5,311 bases of DNA from Fidelibacterota bacterium TCS52 (GTDB lineage: Bacteria > Fidelibacterota > Fidelibacteria > Fidelibacterales > Fidelibacteraceae). Position numbers and translations under genes: made by a program. Location: NCBI GenBank assembly GCA_001577215.1, contig LSCC01000062.1, forward strand, positions 1-5,311, in the 5' to 3' direction. Positions 1 to 5,311 of this stretch are shown here, piece by piece. Each line of letters starts with the position of its first letter. Position 1 is the first letter of the stretch. Below the pieces are notes generated by a model, which saw only the letters and a program-made list of their open reading frames with translations, searched no databases and was not told where the DNA came from.

Positions 1-2
1 AT

Positions 3-1343
3 GTAATTCTTTTTAGTGATTGTCAAAAAAACAAGATGACGGATTCTTTACTGAAAACAATTAAAAAAGGTGAAAATGTTGAGCAGAGTAATTTTATTAT
101 TACTAATTTTCTACAAAGTTTCAATGCAAATATTGGTACATTTTTTATTGAAAACAAATTCCATCCATTAAACGAATTTGTACAAATAAATTTGAAAGCA
201 AATAGTTCCATAGAAAGATTTGATGTTACTCCCGTCTATTTAAATGTTAATGGGAAGCGAATTGGTCAAGTTACTCTAGATGATAAAGGATATGGTAGCT
301 TTAGTTTTATCCCGGAAAATGAGAAATGGATATTGGGAATTATTACAATTGAGGGTGATGACTACGAAAAAGATAATTCAATCTACTTTTCTTTTCCTGT
401 GCAAAAAACGATCAATATTTTAAATATTACAAAACCGGATGACGGAAATTATCTTTCGTTAGCATTTGATGCTATTAAAGAAATCAATTCAAAAATTATT
501 TCACCGGCAGAATTATCAAGCAATAATATTCAAGAAACCGATTTAATAATTCTTAACAATGTTTATAAATTTTCGTCTGCTCAAAAAGAACGACTTAAAA
601 AGTTTGCTCATAAAAAACCGATAATTTTAATAAGTGGCAAGAATATAAATGGCAATCATTGGCAAAAATTCACGGGTAATTTACAACCTGTTATAAATGA
701 TAATTCAGCTTCATTTTTAACTTTATCATTTATTAAGTCAGAATATAATTTTCAGCAATTTTCAGGATCAAATTTAAGAATTAAAAAGTATTACACAACA
801 GACAAAAAAAATAAAATTGATATTTGGAAATTATCAAATGGGAAAACATTATTATTCAAAGATAATAAATTTGAAATTTATACACTACTAAGCCCATTTG
901 ATTTTTCTTGGACTGAATTTGGGCTATCTCCATATTTTACACGACTAATAAAATCTTTTATACATCAAGCGATATTTTTTCCCCAAACAGATCTTTTACT
1001 TAGTGACCCAATTGTCAATAATGATCAAGATTTTGTAATAACTAATACTAATAATGAAAAAGTAAGAATCAATTCTATCTATAAGGATACGGATATTCCA
1101 GGATTTTACAAAATGGAATTTAACGATGAACAGCTAACATATTCAATAAATATTCCGGAAAGTGAAAAAATAATAAAAACAATCGATGAAGAAAAATATC
1201 CAATGATAAAATGGGATGAAAATACATTTGACAATATTCAAAAGTTAAAACAAGGCAAATCATTGAATGAATTTTTTCTAGTTTTAGCGGCAATATTTTT
1301 TGGAATTGAAATGCTATTATTAGCAATAGGAAAGAAGTTTTAA
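3..1343 (+). CDS. BatA-domain/VWA-type membrane protein, C-terminal part (5' end outside window)
   Basis: The frame is open to the left edge, so the ATG at 36 is almost certainly internal. Codons from base 3 read VILFSDCQKNK, which matches the strand and SD(F)Q turn typical late in the VWA domain of this family; the MIDAS motif would lie upstream. Counting from the Met at 36, residues about 45-125 look like a beta-sandwich (CARDB-like) segment. Residues 126-205 look like the glutamine-amidotransferase-like fold common in this family (ILNITKPDDGNYL, then DLIILNN and PIILIS). Further family hallmarks are LLSPFDFSWTEFGLSPYF (284-301), DIPGFYKMEF (353-362) and YSINIPESE (369-377). A single hydrophobic helix (about 412-431) and a short basic tail (GKKF) end the protein. 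Relatives have two N-terminal membrane segments and a large periplasmic part, and are often encoded near MoxR and DUF58 genes; neither can be seen here. The exact role of these proteins is poorly defined ('aerotolerance' is historical). hflX begins 22 nt downstream, probably in the same operon. Confidence 0.85.
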   Translation, partial: VILFSDCQKNKMTDSLLKTIKKGENVEQSNFIITNFLQSFNANIGTFFIENKFHPLNEFVQINLKANSSIERFDVTPVYLNVNGKRIGQVTLDDKGYGSFSFIPENEKWILGIITIEGDDYEKDNSIYFSFPVQKTINILNITKPDDGNYLSLAFDAIKEINSKIISPAELSSNNIQETDLIILNNVYKFSSAQKERLKKFAHKKPIILISGKNINGNHWQKFTGNLQPVINDNSASFLTLSFIKSEYNFQQFSGSNLRIKKYYTTDKKNKIDIWKLSNGKTLLFKDNKFEIYTLLSPFDFSWTEFGLSPYFTRLIKSFIHQAIFFPQTDLLLSDPIVNNDQDFVITNTNNEKVRINSIYKDTDIPGFYKMEFNDEQLTYSINIPESEKIIKTIDEEKYPMIKWDENTFDNIQKLKQGKSLNEFFLVLAAIFFGIEMLLLAIGKKF

Positions 1344-1365
1344 AATTTAAATTGGATGAAATTTA

Positions 1366-2661
1366 ATGCACATAATTAGACCAAAAATTGAAAAATCAAT
1401 ATTAGTTGCCATTTCACTTCCTGGTGAAAAAGAGGTGACAGAAAATTCTGTAAAAGAGTTAGCACTTTTAGCAAATACTTTAGAAATTGAAGTTGTAGAT
1501 ACGATAATTCAATCGCGTATGAAAATACATAATGTTCATTATGTTGGCCAGGGAATGTTAGAAAAGTTAAAACAATTGGTTGAAGAATTGGAAATTCAAA
1601 CAATAATTTGTGATGATGAATTAACTCCTTCACAGCAGAAAAACATTCAGAAAGAATTGAAAAATTGTAAAATATTAGATCGCAGTTCTTTGATACTAGA
1701 TATTTTTAAAGATCATGCAAAAACCAAAGAGGCAAAAACTCAAGTAGATCTTGCAAGAATGGAATATATGTTGCCACGATTAACTCGTAAATGGACTCAC
1801 TTGGAACGACAGAAAGGTGGTATTGATATGCGAGGTGGTCCGGGAGAAACGCAAATTGAAATGGATAGAAGATTGATCAGAAATCAAATAAAAAAATTGA
1901 AGTCAGAACTTAAAAAAATAGCATTACAATCAAAAACACAAAAGAAACATAGGAGTCAACACTTTAATGTTGCAATAGTGGGGTACACAAATGCCGGTAA
2001 ATCGACTTTAATGAATGTTCTAACTTTTGCAAAAATTGCTGTAGAAGATAAATTGTTTAAAACATTGGATACAACAATTCGACAATGTGAAATAGACAAG
2101 TCACATGTAATATTTTTAAGTGATACAGTTGGTTTTATAAAAAAATTACCTCATCAATTAGTTGCCTCATTCAGAAGCACTCTAAAAGAAGTAGAGTCGG
2201 CTGATCTGCTTTTAAAGGTAATAGATGTATCAGATCCAAATTTCTTGCAACATATAAAAACAATAGATGACGAATTGAAAGAATTTAAAATTCCTGAGAA
2301 AAATTTCATTAATGTATATAATAAAGTCGATATGGTCTCCAATAAATTAAATATGAAAATGATCAAAAAACGGCTATCTGATGGAATTTTCATTTCGGCT
2401 AAACGAGATTTAGGAATTGAAAAGTTGTTATTGGAAATAAAGGAAAAAATGGATTTGAATTCTCATCAAAGAACAATAAGAATTTCAAATAAAAATGGAA
2501 AAGCAAATTCTGCGATCTATCAATTTGCAAAAATATTAGACCAAAAAGTTGAAGATGAGTTTACAGAATATAAAGTCAATATGAGAGATACTATGTTTGA
2601 AAAATTTTCCAAAACTTATAATATTTCGGTGGTTATAAATAATAATTTAGATCAGAGGTGA
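1366..2661 (+). CDS. hflX: GTPase HflX, ribosome-splitting/rescue factor
   Basis: This is a complete 431-residue protein, the usual length for HflX. The N-terminal HflX domain (about 1-185) carries YVGQGMLEKLK (59-69), the DRSSLILDIF stretch (105-114) and the diagnostic RGGPGETQIE (156-165), followed by a basic coiled linker. The G domain is intact: G1 GYTNAGKST (206-214), G2 region TLDTTIR (233-239), G3 DTVGF (253-257), G4 NKVD (319-322) and G5 SAKRDLGI (344-351). A short C-terminal domain follows. In characterised bacteria HflX binds the 50S subunit and splits stalled or heat-damaged 70S ribosomes using GTP; here that role is inferred from family membership. The G2 loop reads TLDTTIR where TLDPTTR is more usual, but the conserved Thr (T237) and Arg (R239) remain. 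The ATG at 1366 is the first in-frame start after the upstream stop; its ribosome-binding site is weak (GGAT, about 1354-1357), so coupling to the upstream gene is plausible. Its stop overlaps the next gene's Shine-Dalgarno site. Confidence 0.96.
   Translation: MHIIRPKIEKSILVAISLPGEKEVTENSVKELALLANTLEIEVVDTIIQSRMKIHNVHYVGQGMLEKLKQLVEELEIQTIICDDELTPSQQKNIQKELKNCKILDRSSLILDIFKDHAKTKEAKTQVDLARMEYMLPRLTRKWTHLERQKGGIDMRGGPGETQIEMDRRLIRNQIKKLKSELKKIALQSKTQKKHRSQHFNVAIVGYTNAGKSTLMNVLTFAKIAVEDKLFKTLDTTIRQCEIDKSHVIFLSDTVGFIKKLPHQLVASFRSTLKEVESADLLLKVIDVSDPNFLQHIKTIDDELKEFKIPEKNFINVYNKVDMVSNKLNMKMIKKRLSDGIFISAKRDLGIEKLLLEIKEKMDLNSHQRTIRISNKNGKANSAIYQFAKILDQKVEDEFTEYKVNMRDTMFEKFSKTYNISVVINNNLDQR
2654..2660 (+). 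promoter_or_regulatory. Shine-Dalgarno site of the macrodomain gene, overlapping the hflX stop codon
   Basis: AGAGGTG lies 7 nt before the ATG at 2668. Its last two bases are the first two of the hflX TGA stop (2659-2661). A ribosome finishing hflX would therefore sit on the initiation site of the next gene, which suggests translational coupling. The coupling itself is inferred. Confidence 0.75.
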
Positions 2662-2667
2662 AAAATT

Positions 2668-3204
2668 ATGCATAAGGTACAAATCGGGAATGCAAGTATA
2701 GAAATTATTAAAGGTAATATTGTTAATCAGGAAGTCGATATAATTGTTAATGCAGCGAATAATAATTTTTGGATGGGTGGTGGTGTCGCAGGAGAAATTA
2801 AGAAAGTTGGTGGAAAGATTATTGAAGAGGAAGCAATAGAAAAAGGTCCTGTCAATCCCGGAAAAGTCATTGTAACAGAAGCAGGAGAATTGAAAAATAA
2901 AAAAATAATTCACGCAGCTGTGATGGGTCAAGATTTGAAAACAAACGAAATTTTAATAAAAGAAGCTACTATAAATACATTGAAAAAAGCCGAAGAAATA
3001 AGAGTAACTTCATTAGCTTTTCCTGCTTTTGGAACAGGCGTAGGTGGATTTAATTTATATAAATGTGCGGAAATAATGTTAAATTTAACTATTGATTTTC
3101 TGTTGAAAAGTAAATTTGTAAATGTAGTAAAATTTGTATTATTTTCCGAAAAAGCGTATAATATATTTTTAGAAGAATTAGATAATTTTTTTCATGAAAA
3201 ATAA
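2668..3204 (+). CDS. Macrodomain protein (Af1521/TTHA0132-like ADP-ribose-binding or -hydrolysing)
   Basis: This 178-residue protein is one stand-alone macrodomain with no signal peptide or membrane segment, so it is probably cytosolic. The fold signatures are in order: KGNIVNQEVDIIVNAANN (15-32), the ligand loop WMGGGVAGEI (35-44), IHAAVMGQDL (81-90) and the phosphate loop FPAFGTGVGGF (118-128). Family members bind ADP-ribose; some remove mono-ADP-ribose from proteins or nucleic acids, or deacetylate O-acetyl-ADP-ribose. Two positions differ from textbook members. The usual GDI(T) Asp, which contacts adenine in related structures, is Asn17 here. The catalytic Asp of MacroD-type enzymes (GGGVD) is Ala41, as in Af1521-like proteins (GGGVA). 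Ligand binding is likely; the true substrate cannot be told from sequence. The ATG at 2668 is supported by AGAGGTG at 2654-2660. It lies 6 nt after hflX and 21 nt before the carboxypeptidase gene, suggesting joint expression. Confidence 0.92.
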   Translation: MHKVQIGNASIEIIKGNIVNQEVDIIVNAANNNFWMGGGVAGEIKKVGGKIIEEEAIEKGPVNPGKVIVTEAGELKNKKIIHAAVMGQDLKTNEILIKEATINTLKKAEEIRVTSLAFPAFGTGVGGFNLYKCAEIMLNLTIDFLLKSKFVNVVKFVLFSEKAYNIFLEELDNFFHEK

Positions 3205-3213
3205 TTGATTAAA

Positions 3214-3220
3214 AAAGGAG
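3214..3220 (+). promoter_or_regulatory. Shine-Dalgarno site that sets the M32 carboxypeptidase start
   Basis: AAAGGAG ends 5 nt before the ATG at 3226. It would lie inside the coding sequence if the in-frame TTG at 3205 were the start, so it supports the ATG at 3226 and a 502-residue product. Confidence 0.85.
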
Positions 3221-3225
3221 ATGTT

Positions 3226-4734
3226 ATGAAAGCAAATTTAAAGAATTTAAAAAAATTACTTTTAGAGATGCAAAAGATTGAATCAATAAGTTCTCTGCTG
3301 CATTGGGATCAAGAGACATTTATGCCGGAAAATGGTGGAGAGATCAGATCAAAAGAGATTGCATATTTAAGCTCATTACACCATCAGAAACAAGTTAGTG
3401 ATGAATTTAAAAAAGAGTTAGGTAAATTTGTCAATATTAAAAATGGTGAAATTTTATCAAATGAATTTATTGATGATAATAAAAGATTTTTAGAGCGTGT
3501 TTGGAAAGATTTCCACTATGCCAATTCATTGCCTGAAAAATTTGTTAAAGAATTATCCAAACTTACTTCAACAAGTCAAATGAAATGGGTGAAAGCAAAA
3601 GAGCAGAATGATTTTTCGCTATTCGAGCCATATTTAAAAAAGATGGTAGATATGAAGAAAACAGAAGCTGATTATTACGGTTATTCTACAAATAGATATG
3701 ATGCTCTGTTGGAACAATTTGAACCTGGCATTACTACCGAAAAATTAGATGATCTATTTGGTGGATTAAAATCTCGATTGATTAAATTAATTGGTAAAAT
3801 TAAGAATTCTTCTGTAAAAAATAAAATAGTCGAAGGAAAATTTGCCGAAGATGAGCAATGGAAATTTGGAATGAAGATCATTAAAGATATGGGCTTTGAT
3901 CTGAATTCTGGACGACAAGATAAGTCGGCTCATCCATTTACGATAAGTTTTCATCCATCCGATGTTCGTTTAACAACAAGAGTTCATGAAAATAATTTTC
4001 TGTCAAGTTTGTTTGCAAGTATTCATGAGGCAGGACATGGAATTTATGAGCAGGGTTTGTTGAAAGAAAATTTTGGCAGTCCATTTGGTCAAGCAGCTTC
4101 ATTTGGTATACATGAAAGTCAGTCGCGTTTATGGGAAAATCAAATTGGAAGAAGCAAAAATTTTTGGAAGAAATATTTACCAATTTTGAAAGATCATTTT
4201 CCACAATTCAAGACAATGAAACTCGATGAATATTTCAAAACTATCAATGTTGTAAAACCATCATTGATCAGAATTGAAGCGGATGAAGTAACTTATTCAC
4301 TACATATTATGCTTAGATATGATATTGAGAATATGTTGATAAATGAAGATTTACCTGTAAAGGATTTACCTAAAATATGGAATGAAAAAATGAGGGAATA
4401 TTTTGACATTGTTCCTGACAGCGATGCAAATGGAGTTTTACAGGATGTTCATTGGTCAATGGGTGCTTTGGGATATTTTCCATCTTATGCATTAGGAAAT
4501 TTTTATGCAGCTCAGTTTTTTCAAAAGGCATCTGAAGAGATTGATGATTTTGATAAGAAAATCCAAAATGGTGAATTGTTGACATTAAAAAAATGGTTAA
4601 ATGAAAATGTACATAAATATGGAAGAAAATATTTACCTGATGAATTAATTAAAAAAGTAGTTGGGAGCTCAATGTCAGTTGAACCATTTATGAAATATTT
4701 GGAAGAAAAATACGGAGAGATATATGATTTGTAA
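3226..4734 (+). CDS. M32-family metallocarboxypeptidase (thermostable carboxypeptidase 1 type)
   Basis: The protein is 502 residues from the ATG at 3226, typical of M32 enzymes (about 500). It is a zinc-type carboxypeptidase that removes C-terminal residues from peptides. It lacks a signal peptide, so it is probably cytosolic and involved in peptide turnover. Numbered from this ATG, the diagnostic motifs are LLHWDQETFMP (24-34), HPF (236-238), DVRLTTR (246-252), the metal-binding HEAGH (267-271, with Glu268 as general base), HESQSRLWEN (296-305, whose Glu297 is the expected third metal ligand), IRIEADEVTY (348-357) and GYFPSYALGN (416-425). All catalytic elements are present and the reading frame is unbroken. 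An in-frame TTG at 3205 would add 7 residues, but the strong AAAGGAG site favours 3226. It is the last gene of the apparent four-gene unit; no clear intrinsic terminator follows. Confidence 0.96.
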   Translation: MKANLKNLKKLLLEMQKIESISSLLHWDQETFMPENGGEIRSKEIAYLSSLHHQKQVSDEFKKELGKFVNIKNGEILSNEFIDDNKRFLERVWKDFHYANSLPEKFVKELSKLTSTSQMKWVKAKEQNDFSLFEPYLKKMVDMKKTEADYYGYSTNRYDALLEQFEPGITTEKLDDLFGGLKSRLIKLIGKIKNSSVKNKIVEGKFAEDEQWKFGMKIIKDMGFDLNSGRQDKSAHPFTISFHPSDVRLTTRVHENNFLSSLFASIHEAGHGIYEQGLLKENFGSPFGQAASFGIHESQSRLWENQIGRSKNFWKKYLPILKDHFPQFKTMKLDEYFKTINVVKPSLIRIEADEVTYSLHIMLRYDIENMLINEDLPVKDLPKIWNEKMREYFDIVPDSDANGVLQDVHWSMGALGYFPSYALGNFYAAQFFQKASEEIDDFDKKIQNGELLTLKKWLNENVHKYGRKYLPDELIKKVVGSSMSVEPFMKYLEEKYGEIYDL

Positions 4735-4818
4735 TTGTTTGTCTATTGCAGATTAGAAGTTACTTATTTGTTAAACATTATACAATAACCTATGTTTATA
4801 AATAATTGGTTACTATCC

Positions 4819-4846
4819 TTGACTTTGTGCAAATAAATCTTGTAAT
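4819..4846 (+). promoter_or_regulatory. Predicted sigma70-type promoter for the downstream membrane-protein gene
   Basis: A -35 element TTGACT (4819-4824; 5 of 6 to consensus) is separated by 16 nt from a -10 element TGTAAT (4841-4846; 5 of 6). Transcription would start near 4852-4855, giving an untranslated leader of about 80 nt before the ATG at 4932. It sits in the only sizeable intergenic gap, between the end of the carboxypeptidase gene and the next start, as expected for a new transcription unit. Matches arise easily in AT-rich DNA, but the GC-containing -35 box makes this better than chance. Confidence 0.6.
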
Positions 4847-4862
4847 TTTAAGTTATTCAATA

Positions 4863-4882
4863 CCACGAATTTTAACTCGTGG
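4863..4882 (+). repeat. 20-bp near-perfect palindrome in the leader (possible 5' hairpin, operator or REP-like repeat)
   Basis: The arms CCACGAATTT and TAACTCGTGG form an inverted repeat: six perfect outer pairs (CCACGA/TCGTGG), one A-C mismatch, then two T-A pairs around a central TT. On the minus strand the mismatch becomes a G-T (G-U) wobble, so that strand folds slightly better. It is notably GC-rich against its surroundings. It lies about 10 nt downstream of the predicted transcription start and about 50 nt before the ATG at 4932. No T-tract follows it (ATTGAAAAGC comes next), so it is not a standard intrinsic terminator. Confidence 0.7.
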
Positions 4883-4916
4883 ATTGAAAAGCATACTAGA
4901 CAAAGGACTTTAGCTT

Positions 4917-4921
4917 AAGGA
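4917..4921 (+). promoter_or_regulatory. Shine-Dalgarno site of the PAP2-like gene
   Basis: AAGGA lies 10 nt before the ATG at 4932. An in-frame TAG at 4911-4913 rules out any further upstream start, so the site and the stop together fix the start at 4932. Confidence 0.65.
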
Positions 4922-4931
4922 AATAAAAAAT

Positions 4932-5311
4932 ATGAATACAAGCTTAACAAATACAAAAGAAAAAATAGCAAAAATTATATCAACAATATTTTTTCCTGTT
5001 TTCAATTCATTGGTTACATTTATATTGATCATTTTTTGCAATGTAGATAATTCAATTAGGCAAAAATTTCTATTTTTTACTATTGCAATTGTTTTTTTTG
5101 TAGCTGTTCCTTTTGTATCAATGACAATTTTAAAAGTATTGGATAAAATAAAATCTTTTGATGTTTTCGAAAGACAAAAGAGAATATTCCCCATGATAAT
5201 AATGGTAATTAGCTATTCGATAGGATTTTTGATCCTATCATCTTTTGAAGCACCAATTTTTTTAAGAGCTTTGATGTTGTGCTATACTGTCAATACATTT
5301 ATTGTTTTAGT
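4932..5311 (+). CDS. Multi-pass membrane protein, probably PAP2-like phosphatase family (3' end outside window)
   Basis: The ATG at 4932 opens a frame that runs 126 codons to the right edge without a stop. The visible part is highly hydrophobic, with membrane segments at about 15-36, 46-68, 86-104 and 108-126 (cut by the edge). A polar loop carrying DVFERQKRIFP (77-87) sits between the second and third. The layout resembles PAP2-like membrane proteins of the Bacteroidota and related groups: an N-terminal KIISxxFFP helix, a cytoplasmic loop with an acidic-basic 'ER..RI.P' motif, then further helices. Those proteins carry their possible catalytic residues further downstream, beyond this window, so enzyme activity cannot be judged. 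A UbiA-like or other polytopic protein remains possible. The start is supported by AAGGA at 4917-4921 and an upstream in-frame stop at 4911. It has its own predicted promoter and a leader palindrome, so it appears transcribed separately from the four genes before it. Confidence 0.75.
   Translation, partial: MNTSLTNTKEKIAKIISTIFFPVFNSLVTFILIIFCNVDNSIRQKFLFFTIAIVFFVAVPFVSMTILKVLDKIKSFDVFERQKRIFPMIIMVISYSIGFLILSSFEAPIFLRALMLCYTVNTFIVL
5219..5239 (+). repeat. Perfect 8-bp inverted repeat inside the PAP2-like gene
   Basis: GATAGGAT (5219-5226) and ATCCTATC (5232-5239) flank a 5-nt TTTTG loop. The repeat is within coding sequence (the end of the third membrane segment). It could form an mRNA hairpin but may simply reflect codon content. 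Confidence 0.5.

Larger units (their letters stand above)
4735..4931. other. Intergenic region between the M32 gene and the PAP2-like gene
   Basis: This 197-nt gap is the only non-coding stretch of note. Its first 80 nt are AT-rich with only weak pairing (TTATTTGT 4764-4771 with ACAATAA 4782-4788; TAACC 4786-4790 with GGTTA 4808-4812), so the end of the upstream unit may rely on Rho or on weak structure. The rest holds the predicted promoter, the palindrome and the ribosome-binding site described separately. No convincing small gene or RNA gene is visible. Confidence 0.7.

Noticed and set aside
804..811. A8 tract in the BatA-type gene as a frameshift site
   Set aside because: The frame is intact on both sides and no alternative-frame product is apparent. 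Runs of this kind are expected in such AT-rich DNA.
1306..1346. Internal promoter before hflX (TTGAAA at 1306, TAAAAT at 1341)
   Set aside because: The spacer is 29 nt, far too long. No better pair was seen, so read-through from the upstream gene is more likely.
3205..3225. TTG start at 3205 for the carboxypeptidase (509 residues)
   Set aside because: It follows the macrodomain stop directly and would place the strong AAAGGAG site inside the gene. The ATG at 3226 has ideal spacing and gives the usual family start and length.
4764..4812. Possible terminator after the carboxypeptidase gene
   Set aside because: The only stems (TTATTTGT/ACAATAA with a bulge; TAACC/GGTTA with a 17-nt loop) are short and AT-rich and lack a following T-tract.
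4792..4836. 14-codon ORF in the intergenic gap
   Set aside because: There is no ribosome-binding site, the composition is not distinctive, and it overlaps the -35 element of the predicted promoter.
4910..5194. 94-codon ORF on the minus strand
   Set aside because: It is antisense to the membrane-protein gene; its hydrophobic, Lys- and Phe-rich product mirrors the AT-rich membrane-helix codons and has no family hallmark or promoter. The other minus-strand ORFs are similar shadows of the well-supported + strand genes.
1..5311. CRISPR array, insertion sequence, tRNA or rRNA, toxin-antitoxin or defence island
   Set aside because: No regularly spaced repeats, transposase motifs, RNA-gene signatures or toxin-like partner were seen. 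The macrodomain has no DarT-like neighbour in the window.

Overview
The window is strongly AT-rich bacterial DNA. All five genes lie on the + strand. AGA dominates the arginine codons, and TGA is used as a stop. Clear Shine-Dalgarno sites (AAAGGAG, AGAGGTG, AAGGA) precede several starts, which is unlike most Bacteroidota. The gene families (a BatA-domain/VWA membrane protein, HflX, an Af1521-like macrodomain, an M32 carboxypeptidase and a PAP2-like membrane protein) suggest a low-GC Gram-negative lineage near the Fibrobacterota-Chlorobi-Bacteroidota group, possibly Cloacimonadota or a relative. This placement is an inference, because there is no rRNA in the window.

Layout. (1) 1-1343: the C-terminal part of a BatA-type membrane protein whose start lies left of the window. 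(2) 1366-2661: a complete hflX ribosome-associated GTPase gene. (3) 2668-3204: a stand-alone macrodomain protein whose ribosome-binding site overlaps the hflX stop codon. (4) 3226-4734: a complete M32-family metallocarboxypeptidase with every active-site motif intact. Gaps between these four genes are 22, 6 and 21 nt, so they look like one transcription unit. (5) 4735-4931: a 197-nt intergenic region with a good sigma70-type promoter (TTGACT-16-TGTAAT), then a 20-bp near-perfect palindrome that would sit at the 5' end of the transcript, then a Shine-Dalgarno site. (6) 4932-5311: the start of a multi-pass membrane protein, cut by the right edge, that resembles PAP2-like phosphatase-family membrane proteins.

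Function. The set reads as housekeeping and stress physiology: an envelope VWA protein, rescue or splitting of stalled ribosomes (HflX), ADP-ribose or ADP-ribosyl processing (macrodomain), and peptide trimming by a cytosolic carboxypeptidase. No mobile element, CRISPR array, RNA gene or defence system is visible. The items most worth a second look are the palindrome just downstream of the predicted promoter, and the macrodomain, where the usual adenine-contacting Asp is replaced by Asn and it is closely linked to hflX and the M32 gene. I found no convincing evidence of a wholly new system.
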